Numbered from the stretch's first letter, positions 1 through 13,500 are shown. The stretch is 64,000 bases of DNA from Synchiropus splendidus (GCF_027744825.2 NC_071338.1:22444001-22508000); one strand, 5' to 3'. The notes: a model not told the origin generated them from the sequence alone. Numbers and translations: made by a program.

Positions 1-985
<985 letters not shown>

Positions 986-1003
986 AAGACATATTTTAAA
1001 TTC

Positions 1004-1009
1004 TTTATT
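1004..1009 (-). other. poly(A) signal of the minus-strand coiled-coil gene
   Basis: Plus-strand TTTATT reads as AATAAA on the minus strand, about 320 bases downstream of the predicted stop codon at 1330. This gives a 3' UTR of ordinary length. Confidence 0.5.
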
Positions 1010-1329
1010 TAATGCGATACATTTTTCAAAACACACATGGAAATGTTACCCATCGATGTCAAATGTATTAAACAACAGTGAACAAAAACTCTTTGCCAGC
1101 ACAAAACCAGTTACTGTCAAACATCTGATGAAAATGAAAATGTGATCACTCATAAGTTAAGCAGAATGTTTCACTACAAACCACAGTAAAATGTACTGTA
1201 CGATGAAGATGAGTGAGTAAGAAACTTGAAGCAAAGCCAGTTGTGGCTAAATGTAAAAGTGAAGACAAAACGTATAAAGGTGAGTTCAACTACAAGAACT
1301 AAAAGCCTGTGGACTTTGAAGGCTTTGAT

Positions 1330-4249
1330 TTACCACAGCGGCGCTCTGGTTAGCATTCCCTTCCAGCTGTGAGAGTCCGCCACCTATAACAGCACACACA
1401 TAGAAGAAAAACGGCATCACAACATATTTTAAACAATGACTATAAAGAAAAGCATTTGGCCACACTCTAATTGTATCAGCTTCTGAAATGTTTATGGTGG
1501 TAGATGCCAGCACGGATTGGATGCATTAGCATAGCTTCTGGTCTTCATAGTCTTTTTTTTTTTTTATATGCTACTAGCTGTTTTCAAAGTGTTGCACATA
1601 ATTTACTGTGTGTTTTACTTCAAACAGCAGCATTGCACTTCATTCCACCTGGTCTAACATAATAAGAATAACCATCTAGTCGACTTGAACTTGAATCTCC
1701 ACCAAGCTTCAAATGCAGCACCAGTCACTCCAAAACAGAAAAGAATGGTATGTCAAAATAGTTCTTCTCCTGGCTGCAGAAGCTAGTGCTGAGTAATAAC
1801 ATGAATTCAATTCCATTTTTGTCTCTCACACAACTCAAAAGAATTCATATAAATCCAGTTTAGTTCAAGAACAATAAACTCACCTGCATTCTCTGATGCA
1901 GAAACTTCAACTTCTGGTCCAAACATTCGATATCCTGAAGAGAAAGCAACAACCATATGATTATAGTAAAAAATTTGAATATATGATTATAGTAACAAAT
2001 TTGAATATTTCTTTTTCAAAGAAATATTCAAATTTGACATCACTATTTCAAAAGACAGCAACTTTGGCGATGAATGTCATGTCAACAAAATAAAACAATT
2101 TTGATCGATTACTAGACAGTCATACAAATCAGTCATTGCATACATAACATCTTGACATCTTACTATTAAACTAAAGTATTTTGGTCTGAAAGCAGGGGAG
2201 TGTTTCATTACCTGACTTAGCTTTTCATTATGTCGCACCTTTATCTGTGGCAGGAGATCTTCTAGTCTCTCAAGCTGTGAGATGGACAAAAAGATTCAGA
2301 GTTGTATTCCTATAAACATTATTTCTTTTGTAGGGAAGACATAACATATAAAACTATGTTTAGAATGTACAAAAGACACCATTAAAGGTTTGACATGAAA
2401 TTGCAACCACTGTCTTTTCTTTGAACAACAGTTGTGGCAACTCTAACCAAGGTTTTTTTTTTATTATTATTATTATTTTTTTACAGCTGTTGTTACTACT
2501 ACTACTACATCTACAACTACTGCTGCTGCTTGCCCATCTAAAACATTTTGCCTTACACTGACCTCACAAGTTGACTGTTCCTTCATTGTCTACTGCATAT
2601 TTTGCATAAACAGATTTTTGTTTTGACTATATCTAGACAAATACACAATATTAAAAATCCACAACAGCTGTTCCATCTGCTACACCACTGTATGCCTGGA
2701 TTAGGTTATCAACATTTGCATGTCTAGCTACCTTGTAAAACAGACTTTACACATTAGAAAGGTCATGGGTCTCACCCTGCGGTCGATGCTCTGCAGTCTG
2801 GCCTTCATGCTCTTGTTGATCACAGTCATGGGAATCGTTTTAGGAATTGGCCGCACTGTTGCGATGAGAACAGAGATGTTATGATCACTGCATATATCTG
2901 TTTTGACTCAGCTCGATTTGTCTCAACTTTTTGAAGAAACATCTAGCGTTTTTTGTCTCTCACCATGCTGAAAGATCCTGACCACCTCCAGAAGATGAGG
3001 CCTGCAGCCAGAAACATTTGCCATCAGACAACTTAAGTATGCACACACGTGGACTGTTGCTTAAGTGGGTCGAGATCTGTCATATTAATTCTTAGTTGTC
3101 ATATTAATTCTTAGGAGCTAATATTTTAATAAATACATTTTAATTGTTAATTTTAATAATGAATATACAAAATATCTGTAATCACATGCGCTTGCTGTTG
3201 GCAGGGATTGAACCATTCAGAGGAATGAGGCAGCCACGCTGGTTCCTTAACTAAAGGAAGAAAATGGCATAAAAAACAATCACGGAATGTAAAACACACG
3301 CAGTTGTGCACTGTGTGGTACTTTTCACCTTCAAGACAATGTTGTGGGAATCCAGGGCAAAGGTTGACACAATAATCTGAAAATAGAAGTTGCATTTTAG
3401 TTGAAAGTGTACAAAAGAGATTCTCCAAGTCCACGCTGGATACCTGTGCCACCTGGGAGAAATGGGCATCCGGAGGAACAGCCACCTCTCGAAGAGCCAC
3501 TACTCTGTCATCTGCAACAGCAACGAGAGTTGCTACCACTTTGCTGGTGGAAGTTTCAGTTTGTCTCTTAATGAATAATTCAAGTGAACTTAATAACCTC
3601 TCATGTTTGTCAAAGACATATTTGCTCTGCATGTTGATTTATTCTCATCTACAGACAAGTTCTGTCTGATATTATTTTCCACCAGTCCACCAATATCTCC
3701 AGCAAGCAACTTCAAAAATCCAAGTAATTCTGTCGAGCTTTATAGCCAACTATATCCCTAAATTTGGGGAGATAATAATGCAAAACCTCCATCTCTTATG
3801 GGGGAAGTTTGAGGTCTCTCCAGTGTGTCCTGGGTCTGGCCTCCAAGTAAGATGTAGCCCTCAATTGGGAGACATCCAGACAAGATGGGCCACCCCTTAA
3901 GAGTCGCCATTGTCAAGGCACTTGAGAGTCAAAATCAGCTGCTGCTTTTAAAAACAGCCTCAAAATTGTTTCATTTTTCAATACAAAAACAGAATAGCTG
4001 GTGACAAAAAAAGTGTCGAACCTTTCATGATGCAAAAAATGCTGTCTATTTTCTAATTTAATAAGGACTGAGTTCCGTTACCATGGAAACATGCACAAAC
4101 AAAATCAAACAAATCATAATTTATTTGGGAATAAATCTTAAAAAAAAAACAAACAAAAAAAACCCTTACGAACCGTCTTTATCGAGTTGTTTGAGGGCAA
4201 TCCACACCTTCGACACATTAGGTGATTTATCCAAAGCGGTGTGAGACAT
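1330..4249 (-). CDS. small multi-exon gene, predicted coiled-coil protein of unknown identity
   Basis: I do not recognise the family. Reading the minus strand, proposed coding exons are 4249-4170 (Met start, begins MSHTALDKSPNVSKVWIALK), 3504-3444, 3376-3329, 3001-2964, 2855-2776, 2274-2212, 1934-1884 and 1383-1330 (stop TAA). Exons 4 to 8 join in one frame across clean GT-AG borders. They encode a basic stretch (IPKTIPMTVINKSMKARL) followed by heptad-like helices (LERLEDLLPQIKVRHNEKLS; LDQKLKFLHQRMQ), so a coiled coil is inferred. Total length would be about 160 residues. The join between exons 3 and 4 does not keep frame, so an exon border there is wrong or an exon is missing. The exon 2 acceptor is also ambiguous (3504 or 3511). 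The gene starts next to a divergent promoter shared with rightward transcription. Confidence 0.55.
1997..2035. repeat. perfect 18-bp inverted repeat (hairpin)
   Basis: The arm AAATTTGAATATTTCTTT at 1997-2014 is exactly mirrored at 2018-2035 around a 3-base TTC loop. The left arm lies in a local near-duplication (TGATTATAGTAA occurs twice between about 1958 and 1995). It sits in an intron of the minus-strand coiled-coil gene. Confidence 0.9.
2212..2274 (-). CDS. coiled-coil gene, helical exon
   Basis: A 63-base, phase-0 exon between CTCACAG and GTAATG. It encodes 21 residues starting LERLEDLLPQIKV, with leucine/isoleucine spacing typical of a coiled coil. Confidence 0.6.
2776..2855 (-). CDS. 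coiled-coil gene, exon with basic segment
   Basis: Acceptor CAACAG and donor GTGAGA flank 80 bases that read RPIPKTIPMTVINKSMKARL and end in SIDRR. This is the best-supported exon of the gene: both splice sites are near consensus and the frame joins the 2212-2274 exon. Confidence 0.6.
3780..3925 (-). mobile_element. decayed LINE 3' fragment
   Basis: On the minus strand this reads like the common fish LINE tail: a short GGCC-rich block, then AGACCCAGGACACACTGGAG and AGACCTC. It resembles the region just downstream of the reverse transcriptase in the better-preserved copy at 9.3-9.8 kb. It is intronic, short and without an open frame. Confidence 0.4.
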
Positions 4250-4561
4250 CCTGTGCAGCTGCGACCTCAAACCGGAAACTGATGTGGCGTCAACTTCCTC
4301 CACAAACTTTCAAAATAAAGCTTATTTGCGTTCTGTTTCGGCAGTGATACTAGTCGCATTGAGGTCAACTACAGATTTTGATTTTAGTTCTGCAGCTTGA
4401 TGCTTTAGGATGCGGGTTGCACCGTTGTTTCCTCTATCATCTTCACCACTTGGTCGTTCTGCCGAGTTAACGTTCCATTTTGATGACGTCTTGGGTCTCC
4501 ACCCTCTTCATTCTCCGTCTTCAAACTTCAGGAAACGCGTGGTTGCATTACGCAGTCGGAC
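4250..4561. promoter_or_regulatory. divergent promoter region with CRE-like site
   Basis: The leftward coiled-coil gene starts at 4249. A possible rightward first exon ends at a consensus donor (ACC|GTAAGT) at 4561/4562. Between them the DNA is richer in CpG than its surroundings and has a TGACGTC CRE-like site at 4484-4490. No TATA box is evident. The layout fits a short bidirectional housekeeping-type promoter. Confidence 0.4.
4410..4561 (+). other. possible 5' exon of the NAT gene
   Basis: A stretch ending in a strong GTAAGT donor and lying 1.5 kb before the NAT coding exon. That exon opens at a good acceptor (TTTTGTGCCTGCAG, ending 6034). Vertebrate NAT genes typically have a non-coding first exon and an intronless coding exon, so this could be the NAT leader. 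An ATG at 4410 opens a frame, but no protein is recognised. Confidence 0.3.
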
Positions 4562-4989
4562 CGTAAGTAAACAACTCCCTTTCCAGATAATTTCAATGAC
4601 GTTTATTGACCTTAATATAATGCTTATATTTCACGACAGATTGTATGTTTTTATACACACACAATTGTGCATTAATGCACCGTAGCATAGTCACAGACTA
4701 CAGTGTTCGTCATGATACTACGTGTACAGCGCGACACAAGTTACTTGCAAGACGATCCTGTCTTGTGCCAGAAGGGTCAAGCAGTGGCCAGTGAGAGGTA
4801 TTACATGTCACCCAATATTCCTTCTCACTTCTGACCTTTTCACCTGCACCAAATCCAAAAGCTCCAGGGCGTCACCTCCACATTTAGCACACTGCTTCTG
4901 TGGTACGGCTGTAAGAAGTTTGCTGACAATATTGCAGTCTGTTGTGAGAGTAATGAGTTGCGGGAGAGACTGGAAATGTGGAGGAACAA

Positions 4990-5300
4990 GATGAGGAGAA
5001 GGCGAAAGAAGCTCAGTTGAAGCAAGAAGTAGAGGTAATGAAGACAGATGTGGACAACTGTTTGGGATCAACCATATAGAGCGATGGACAGAGGTGATAA
5101 GGATGTGACTGAAGAGTGTCAGCTTGGGTGAAGTGCATGCAGGAAGAAGAATGTAACCAGGCAAAGAAGAAGAGGCAGACAACCACTTCAGTCATGGACG
5201 TGATAAAGGTGGACATGAAGAGCATATAGGTGTGAGTATGGAGGATGCACATGAAAGGTCATGGTGGAGGAGGCTGACTTGGTGTGGCAACCCCAGATTG
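4990..5300 (+). mobile_element. decayed RTE-type LINE 3' fragment
   Basis: Contains the typical ending of a fish RTE/Expander-like LINE: purine-rich GTGGACATGAAGAGCATATAG, then GGAGGAGGCTGACTTGGTGTGGCAACCCC near 5260-5296. Frames are broken. The region 4690-4990 just before it shows nothing recognisable. Confidence 0.45.
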
Positions 5301-6034
5301 TCAGTGGAATCCTTCCCCCAGGCTTCTATTATTTTAGAAATGTTTAGCTTCTTTGCTTCACTTTCACAGATCGCAATAATGATGCACACTAAGGACGCCT
5401 GACATCATCATCCAGCAACTCGGTTTAGATGTTGGTGTTGCGTCTTGCTCGACCTTTTACTTCTATACACACATATGCCCAAATAATATAACTCAATTTG
5501 CCAGCAAACTAACCCTTTGTGTTGTGGACATACAGACTGACTCCCTTAAGGAATATATATGACCTCAAAAACGACACCAAACATTTATTTAAAAAAACCC
5601 ACAATTCATGATTTTTTTAAAATACAAACAAGCTTGTTTAACTTTTTTTTTTGTGCTTGTAAATCTAGCATTCTGCTGGCTCTTATGACACGACCTCATC
5701 TGGTGATAATACAATGAAACTTTGGTTTATGCTGGCCAACAGTGTGTTTAGAGTGACTTTCTATTGTGCATTCCTCTGTTTCCTTCATGTGGACGTTGTT
5801 GTCTGTGACGTCTGATACGCCTCAGCCCCTGTCCTTCATCATAAGCACGTGGCCAAGAAAAACAAGGCTAATAATTAAATGCAGTGCAAATTGTACAGGC
5901 CTTAGAAATCCCTGACTACTACTCTTAGCAGCACATTGACAACCGCGTGGATCCCAGTCCGTCAGGGGTAAGGTGACTTTGGCGTGGTTGATAAAGAGCC
6001 AGCTCTTCAAGATTCATATATTTTGTGCCTGCAG
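5301..6034. other. non-coding interval before NAT
   Basis: No exon is recognised. The interval is AT-rich with T-runs and ends in a pyrimidine tract and CAG acceptor directly before the NAT reading frame, so it is probably the NAT 5' intron. Confidence 0.4.
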
Positions 6035-6039
6035 GTAAG

Positions 6040-6597
6040 ATGAACCTCCAGGAGTACTTCAGAAAAATCGGGTTCCATGGCTCGTATGACAAACCAGACC
6101 TGCTCACTTTAAGGCAGATACACAAACAGCACATTCTGTCGATTCCGTTTGAAAACTTCAGCATCCACTGTGGGGAAAGAAACCACATGGACCTGGAAGT
6201 GGTGTTCAACAAGCTCGTGAGGTGCAACCGTGGTGGGTGGTGCTACGAAAACAATTTCTTGTTCTCCTGGGTGCTGAAAGAATTAGGCTATGAGTACACT
6301 ATCCTAAGCTCTAAAATTTTCAACAACAGCATAGATGACTTTGCCTTGATGGACACCCATCTGATCATGAAGGTGGTCATTGATGGAGAGACGTTCATTT
6401 GTGACGTGAGCTATGGGATGATGTCCCAAGTGTGGTATCCTCTTGAGCTAATTTCTGGAAAAGACCAAACACAACCAGCGGGTGTCTTTCGCCTGATGGA
6501 CAAGGGGGAGTTTTGGGTCCTAGAGTGGTGGACTCGAGAATCCTCCTGGGCCATGAACTATTGCAAATATTGTGGGAGAAATTCAATGTACAATTGA
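6040..6597 (+). pseudogene. nat: arylamine N-acetyltransferase, C-terminally disrupted
   Basis: NAT enzymes move acetyl from acetyl-CoA to arylamines and hydrazines in the cytosol. The frame starts MNLQEYFRKIGFHGSY and shows the family landmarks: IPFENFSIHCG, the active-site loop RGGWCYENN (Cys), DTHLIMKV (His) and FICDVSYG (Asp), so the catalytic triad is present. The usual intact length is about 290 residues, but this frame stops after about 185. Right after ESSWAMNYC the frame runs into a few unrelated residues and a TGA. The true end of the protein (GTFTPKGAKALKKYF, stop TAA at 6645-6647) is found at once in another frame from about 6564. About 75-80 residues of the C-terminal domain are therefore deleted and the frame is shifted. 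The start was chosen at 6040 because an acceptor CAG ends at 6034. It may be a pseudogene, a null allele or an assembly collapse. Confidence 0.75.
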
Positions 6598-6647
6598 GAG
6601 GTACATTCACTCCTAAAGGGGCCAAGGCTTTGAAGAAATACTTTTAA
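6564..6647 (+). pseudogene. nat: NAT C-terminal tail in a shifted frame
   Basis: The +2 frame relative to the NAT body reads QILWEKFNVQLRG and ends GTFTPKGAKALKKYF followed by TAA. This is the expected extreme C-terminus of a fish NAT. It overlaps the last codons of the truncated frame, which places the deletion junction near 6562-6566. Confidence 0.65.
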
Positions 6648-7041
6648 AGCTTGTTCAACATGACCAGACACATTAATTCACTCAAATATCCACCATCCGT
6701 ATTTTACCTAACAGTCCTCATGAGCTTTGACCTCTAAATTATAGGGAGTGATTTCATTCTCATGAAAAATATTTTTGGAGAAGTCATTCCCAGAAATATA
6801 GCAAGAGATGTTAGACAAACAACTGAGACTGTTATATTGCAAATTTACACTCTTTACAGGCATAAAATATGTCATACGCCCTCACCTGTTAATGTAAAAG
6901 GCACTTACTTTAACGTTCTTGAACGAAAAAATATTTTAGTCTCTGCAATATTTAATACTTACTTCTAATTTTTGACCACGCAATCTCTATCTGCTTGCTT
7001 TAACTAAGAAGTCGGAATGACTTTGAGGTGCATATGTTTCC

Positions 7042-7047
7042 AATAAA
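7042..7047 (+). other. poly(A) signal downstream of NAT
   Basis: AATAAA in CAATAAACC, about 400 bases after the NAT tail. It is the likely cleavage signal of the NAT transcript, 350 bases before the map2k4 start codon. Confidence 0.45.
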
Positions 7048-7395
7048 CCTCTGGAAATAAGTCAGCATGTTCTTTTATAATGCAAATACCTGTTTTAATG
7101 CGACTTATTTATTTTGATTAATGTGCTTTACAAAATAAAATTGTATGAAACAATTTATTAATGTGTTATATCCAAGAAAGTATAACTGTAACTCATAATG
7201 TTTCTAGATAAACCGGACAATAATAATCCGAAAGCACAGTTGCACGCTATTTCCGACTGCCACTGAACGTATCTTACGCAGAGTGGCGCAGCTGCTGCGT
7301 TCAAGTGTCGCAGTGTCCCGTGCGAGGCAGACAGCAGAGAGCAAGTTTCACTCTACACTGCAGCCTCAGCGCTGCCGCCGGACTCCAACACAACA

Positions 7396-7501
7396 ATGGC
7401 GGCCTCCAGCTCTGACAACATTTCCAAAAGCTACAGCATCAACGCGATGGGGTCCACGTCGCAGCTTTTTCAGCACCAGAACCAGAGCGGCGGCATGCAG
7501 G
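7396..7501 (+). CDS. map2k4: map2k4 coding exon 1
   Basis: Encodes the variable N-terminus beginning MAASSSDNISKSY and ending in GGMQ plus one base. It is followed by GTCGGTAACG. Using the stronger GTAACG donor 6 bases later would create an immediate stop after splicing. Confidence 0.85.
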
Positions 7502-10500
7502 GTCGGTAACGCGGTTGTTTGTTTCTGTAACCCTCAAACAACAAATAGTAAATCGCTCTGTAGCGCTTTCAGGAAACAGAAACTGCGTCAAGTGAGACTC
7601 ATTGAAACCGAACGCGCCGTTGCAAATTTCATAATAAAGTTGGATGCCAGCGGCTCACGCTTACAATATTTTCCATAAACAAATTAAAACGTAATAAAAT
7701 ACGAATCAACGCAAAAATCGAAATATCTATAAAGTACTTAAGTCTTACTAGGCATCGAATTTACACATTAGTGAATTGCGAGATGCTATATTTCGAAAAT
7801 GGTAAAAATATTGGGCGTTAGACTAAAGATATATTTGTGGTTTCTTGTAAACAAAAACATTTAAAACTAATGTTAGTGTTAATTATCAATTGCTAACGCG
7901 TTTCCCGACGACGACCTACTTTTGTTTTGAAATGAAAACTTTGGTTTCCGCACGCTCACTCGCCGTCTTCGTTAGCTTGACCCACCGCTGTCCATCCAAC
8001 TCCTGTGCTACTGCCGGTTAGCAAAGCTGACCAAACCGCCAGGCCTGTTTGGGCACAGCGACCCGAGTATTTGCGATGTGAATTCAGCTGCACCACAATT
8101 TAAATAACAATAAATAATAATAAAGTTTCCGCCGTTAATATCCCCTAAAATCAGAGCTCCATATAGTAACCGAATACGTACTTGCTGCTGTTAAGTGGCA
8201 ACACAGGGCCCGTGGGCGATTTAAATATCTAAAAAACATTCATTATTTCGACTGTTAAATCTGTCACATTACGATGCGGCTCCTTAGGAGTGTAAATTTA
8301 TTCATTTGAAAAATAATTCTGACTTTTAATATAAATTAGATCACATCGGTTTCAGGTATTTGGTTTTATAACTGCTCGACTGGCATTAATGAAGAAGATG
8401 TTTGGGATTTAAAGTGAGTATATATGGGGATGACAAGACAATTCTGTGACTAGAAATGAAGTTTCTGTTTTCTTGTGTTGATTGACAAGTGTCTATGGTT
8501 CAGAAACCATGTCATGAAAGAAAAAAAATCAGTTCAGAATAATGGATGCAACTTAAATGTTGGACTTGATGATCCCTGAGGTCAAAACTGTGACAGTAGG
8601 AAATGTAGAATTCCTTACATGACAATGTATATGACATTTGTTTAACCATCATATAGCCTGATCCATTATTCATGCATTGAATACAATCCAGTAAACATTT
8701 CGTTTTGCATTACACAAAGATTATTATTTAAAAAAAAAAAATTCTCCCCATATGTTTCTATATTTCTGGTGTCAAATTTTTCATCTAAACCTTGCAGAAA
8801 CCAACAGCTGCTGGAAATGTCAGAATGAAACAGGTATTTGTATTTACTTTACTAGGCATCGACTTGTGTACATGTAGTCAATCACTCCACATTAATTCCT
8901 CTTTCTGTTCTGCTTTTATCTTTGATTTTGAAGTGTGTGCATTATGAGTGCCACACTTTCTGTGTCAGCATGTTTTCCCTGCCCGATCTTCCATATCACA
9001 GTCTGCGTGTATTCTGTGTGAGTAATCTGGTGCTGTGGCTGAGAGATTAAAGAAAATAACTTGCATGAATTCACACGGACAAACCCACAAGCGTGTCCAG
9101 TAAAAATGTTTTTAGACATGCTAAACCTAGGTATTTTCACACCTTGCTTGTGCCAATTTGTGAACATGCGCATCTTCATGTATCCACTCAAAAACTGTTG
9201 TATTCCACAGACTGTATGAAAGAATGTAAAGATATGTCAATTTAATGGCTGATTTTCTTGGTGCATATCCACTATTGATTTTTTTTTTAATTAACAAAAA
9301 AAAAACACGAACCAAAAAATTTTTGTGTGTGTACTTGGGTAGCTGAGGTCTTGTTCTTGAGTGAGGGGGTAAGGGAGTTGGAGCTTGATCGGTGCAGCAG
9401 TCTCAATACTGCAGCGCACTGTTGTGTGCAAGCGAGAGCTGAGCCGAAAGGCAAAGCGACCCTCCCCTGTGATCATGAGCTGTGGGTCATGACCGAAAGA
9501 ATGAGATCCCGGATACAAGCGGCTGAAATTAGTTTTCTCAGATGGGTGTCAGACGTCTCCTATAGAGATAGGGCGACTAGTTCTGTCACTCGGGAGAGAC
9601 TTGGAGCAGAGGCACTGCTTCTCCACGTTGAAAGGAGCCAGATGAGGTGGTTTAGGTTTCTCTTGAGGTTGCTCCCTGGGCTCCTGGTGTTTCAGAGGAC
9701 CAGGTGGGGGGTATTATAGCGTCTTGGGATCCTCCAGTCGGAGCTGGGAGAAGGGCGTTTAAAGCTACTGCCCCCACCCTGCAACCCAGCAATGTATAAG
9801 CAGATGAGGATGGGTGGATGGGCTTGTGTAGCTATCCTTGTGGGGGCCAGTTCTTGGAAACACACCTACACCCACTTGTGATGATATTTTTACCAGAAGC
9901 CATGGCATTAAGCTTCAATTTGAGGGTGAAAACATCAGAATAACTTGGTCTTTATAATTTGGTTGAAGTTTGGTTTAGGTTCTGGTTAAGGTTAGCCATT
10001 TGTTTTGGATGGTTAGGTTTAGGGTGCGAGGCTGGGGAAAGCATGAAAGTCAATGAGAGGTCCTCACAAAGCTAGTGGTACAAGTGTGTTTGTGTGTGTG
10101 GGCATTGGAATTGAAGTAGCAATAATATAAACAGTGGCTTATAAAAAAGAAAAAAAATGTCATTTTGATTGGCTGATCATGATGTTGTCGTAATGCTATT
10201 GTTTGTAAAAGGGGTGACGGACAGCTGTCTGCATGTGTTTGCGTCTTTGACATTGCCACTTGTAGTTAAACAGTTGTGTTTATTTTCTTGACCCAATATA
10301 ACCGTCTGGATGTGCTGTTATTGGAGGAATTGCTAGCAATTTTTTCAACGGTATCTTGTGCTGACCAGCTGAAGCAAACTGATTTGTCAACATAAGCTGA
10401 AAACCTTTTTAATGTACTGAAAGTTTCCATTTCACATCGTGTTCTTTTGGGTTTTAGAGGGAGGCTATGAGGGGACTTCAGAACAGAGTTCCTGTCTCTT

Positions 10501-13500
10501 TCTTCCATCTTTAAAACCGCAATGAAATTGGTCTGGCTGAGAAATTCATGTTATTTCTCATTGGTATAATACATTTTGGGCTGATTGTGTAAAGACGGGA
10601 GCTGAGTCGATGGTCCAATATTAAGAAGCTGATCATTATTAGGGGTGAGTATTGGCAAGAACCTCCATGTATGATGGATGCCCAATATTTGGGTTGTCTT
10701 CCACCTAGTTACAAAACAAAACCTCATGATATTGGATTCAATTAAGTCAAAACCCTTTGAGAACTTTGCAGTGTATTTATTTTTTTCTTATTGAATATAC
10801 TGAAAGTACTCTCAACTTGAGGAATAGCATGCTTTTAAAACACGACTGCACACAAATATACCAGTCAGACGGTACTTTCTGCTTGTCTAAATTCACAATT
10901 TTTATGAAAAAAACAATGTTCAGAGATGATGTATATCAATATTATATTGTATTGTAATATTCTATTTTATATATTATATATTGTAATATGTTGTATCCGT
11001 TTTTTTTTATTATACCTTTAATAATTACATGCTGCAGTCTTTTGCTATGGTAAATGTGAAATCTGACTTCTCAAGAACCTTGAACTCTGGTCTCCAAAGG
11101 TTTTGAGCACACATGTTCTTGTGTCACCTTTTTTTTTTTTTTTTTTTAAATCATCCTATCCTACAACGAACAAATATAATATATGTCCACATTTTCACTG
11201 ATAACCCCATTGTTTTGCTGCATGGTCCTTGAATGTTGTAATACTAGGAATAAGAAGTCCAAAATAGTAGGATTTCACTCTCTTTTTGTTTGTCAGGTAA
11301 ACGTAAGGCGCTGAAGCTGGTCTTCCCCGAGCCTCCAATGAAACCATCTTCCAGACTCCCCCTCCATCCCGCAGTGCCGCCTTTCCAGAACCCTCACATG
11401 TGAGTCCTTAAGGTTTCTACTGAAATATCTAGACACTTTGACCTTCCCTTCGATCGTGAGCAAGAATCATGGAATCATTGAGGTCTTTTCTTCAGAGAGC
11501 GGCTGCGGACGCACAGCATCGAGTCATCAGGGAAGCTCAAGATCTCCCCAGAGCAGCATTGTGACTTCACTGCAGAGGACCTGCGGGATCTGGGCGAGAT
11601 TGGCCGTGGAGCATATGGCTCTGTCAATAAGATGGTTCACAAACCCTCTGGCCAGATCATGGCTGTCAAGGTATTGCGTTCATTCTGTTTTTTTATTTTA
11701 TTCATTTTTAAAGAATGTATACGGTTTAGTGCACAATAAGCTGTCCAAGCACTTAGCTTGTTAGTGTTGGCAGACTACTTTGTGATCACGCAAGCAACAG
11801 ATGGCAAATATTAACAAATGCAAATAACGGCATTTATTATAACTATATGTAATGTATTCAATACAGAAATTAAATGATGCCGTTTTGAAGGATTTTATTG
11901 TCATTATTTTTTTCATAGAATGGTCAAATAATGGTAAAAAAAAAAAATCCTGCGGGAGAAATGTATTTTTTGTTTTATTAAAAATTGCTATTTTGCTTTC
12001 TAATTTTGTGGGTACTTTATTTTATGCTTCTCATGCTATTGTTTTTTGGTAATATTTTTGAGGTATTGAGGTCCCACGATAACCTGCTGGTGACTCCTGC
12101 GGATGTGTGGTGTCTCCTTTACAAAAAAATAAAATTATTCTGGAATAAAACATGGAAAAATGCTCACAAACTCAGAAAAAAAGTACACAAAAACATAGGA
12201 TTACATTTAAATAAATTAATAAAATAAAAAAAACAAACCCAAAAATATTTCCCCCCAAATAGTTTACTTCACGTGCTCAACATCTCCATCTAGTGTAGTA
12301 TATGTATTTTGCTTGTGATTTAACAAAAACATTTGGGTTATAGTAGAGTTGTTTGCTTTATTTGTCCCACAGTGGAGTGGAGAAATTTGAGCAGCAACTG
12401 TGAAAGACACACAAATTATTTGGAAAGAAGTGTTTAACTGCTCCAAATTTAAAAAAGCTCAGCAAATTGAATTATATTAAATTAAACTGCTGAATGTGTG
12501 ACCACAAATCAATTACCATAGGAAGGTCACTTCCTGAGGGAACGAAGTTTCCTAAATAAATTGCAGAAACAGCGTTTTTCCGCCCAATTGAAGCTAAAGG
12601 CTGATGTGAAGAGAAGTAACCCAATGATCTTGACTCCACCGACAGAGGATTCGCTCCACTGTCGACGAAAAGGAGCAGAAGCAGCTGCTGATGGACCTGG
12701 ACGTGGTGATGAGGAGCAGCGACTGCCCCTACATCGTCCAGTTCTACGGAGCTCTCTTCAGAGAGGTGTGGCGCAGGTCATGTTCATCATGAGACGCCCG
12801 TCAAACCCGATCCTCACTCACTGCGCTGTGTTTCTTTCAGGGAGACTGTTGGATCTGTATGGAGCTCATGTCTACCTCATTAGACAAATTCTACAAGTAT
12901 GTGTATTGTTCTTTAGATGACGTCATTCCAGAAGAAATTTTAGGCAACATAACATTAGCAGTAAGTCGATTTTATTCCTCCTCGCCTTCTGACTGAGCTT
13001 GTCACTAAATATGTTTCCCTCTGGCAGACTGTTAAAGCACTTAACCACTTAAAAGAAAGCTTGAAGATAATCCACAGAGGTAAGTTTGTTTATATGAGTG
13101 AAACAAGTCACATCCAAGTCCTGAAATATTTACAAATGATCTTTAATCTGCAGAATAGGTGTCACTTCACAATACAGTGGTGCCTCGGTTCTCGACCACC
13201 ATCTGTTCCAGACGGCCGAGAAGCGAATTGTTCAAAATCTGAATCGATTTTTCCCATTACAATGAATGGAAAAAGAAATAATGCGTTCCAAGCCTTAAAA
13301 CAGTCTTTTGTAGGAGTGAATGTAGAGTGTCTGCTGCAGGTGGCTGTTCCTCTATGTGTGTGGCCGCTGCATGTGGGAGGGGTTGCCGAGTGAGTGACGT
13401 CTCTGCAGAAGTGAAGAGGTGCCCGGTGCGTGTCCAGCTCTGAATGTGCTGTTTAGCTGTGACAAAGTCATAAACCAAGTAACGCTCTGTCCCAGACTCG

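Noticed and set aside
9327..9719. 130-residue plus-strand frame as a host gene
   Set aside because: Its core is the C-terminus of a LINE reverse transcriptase, and the frame is closed on both sides.
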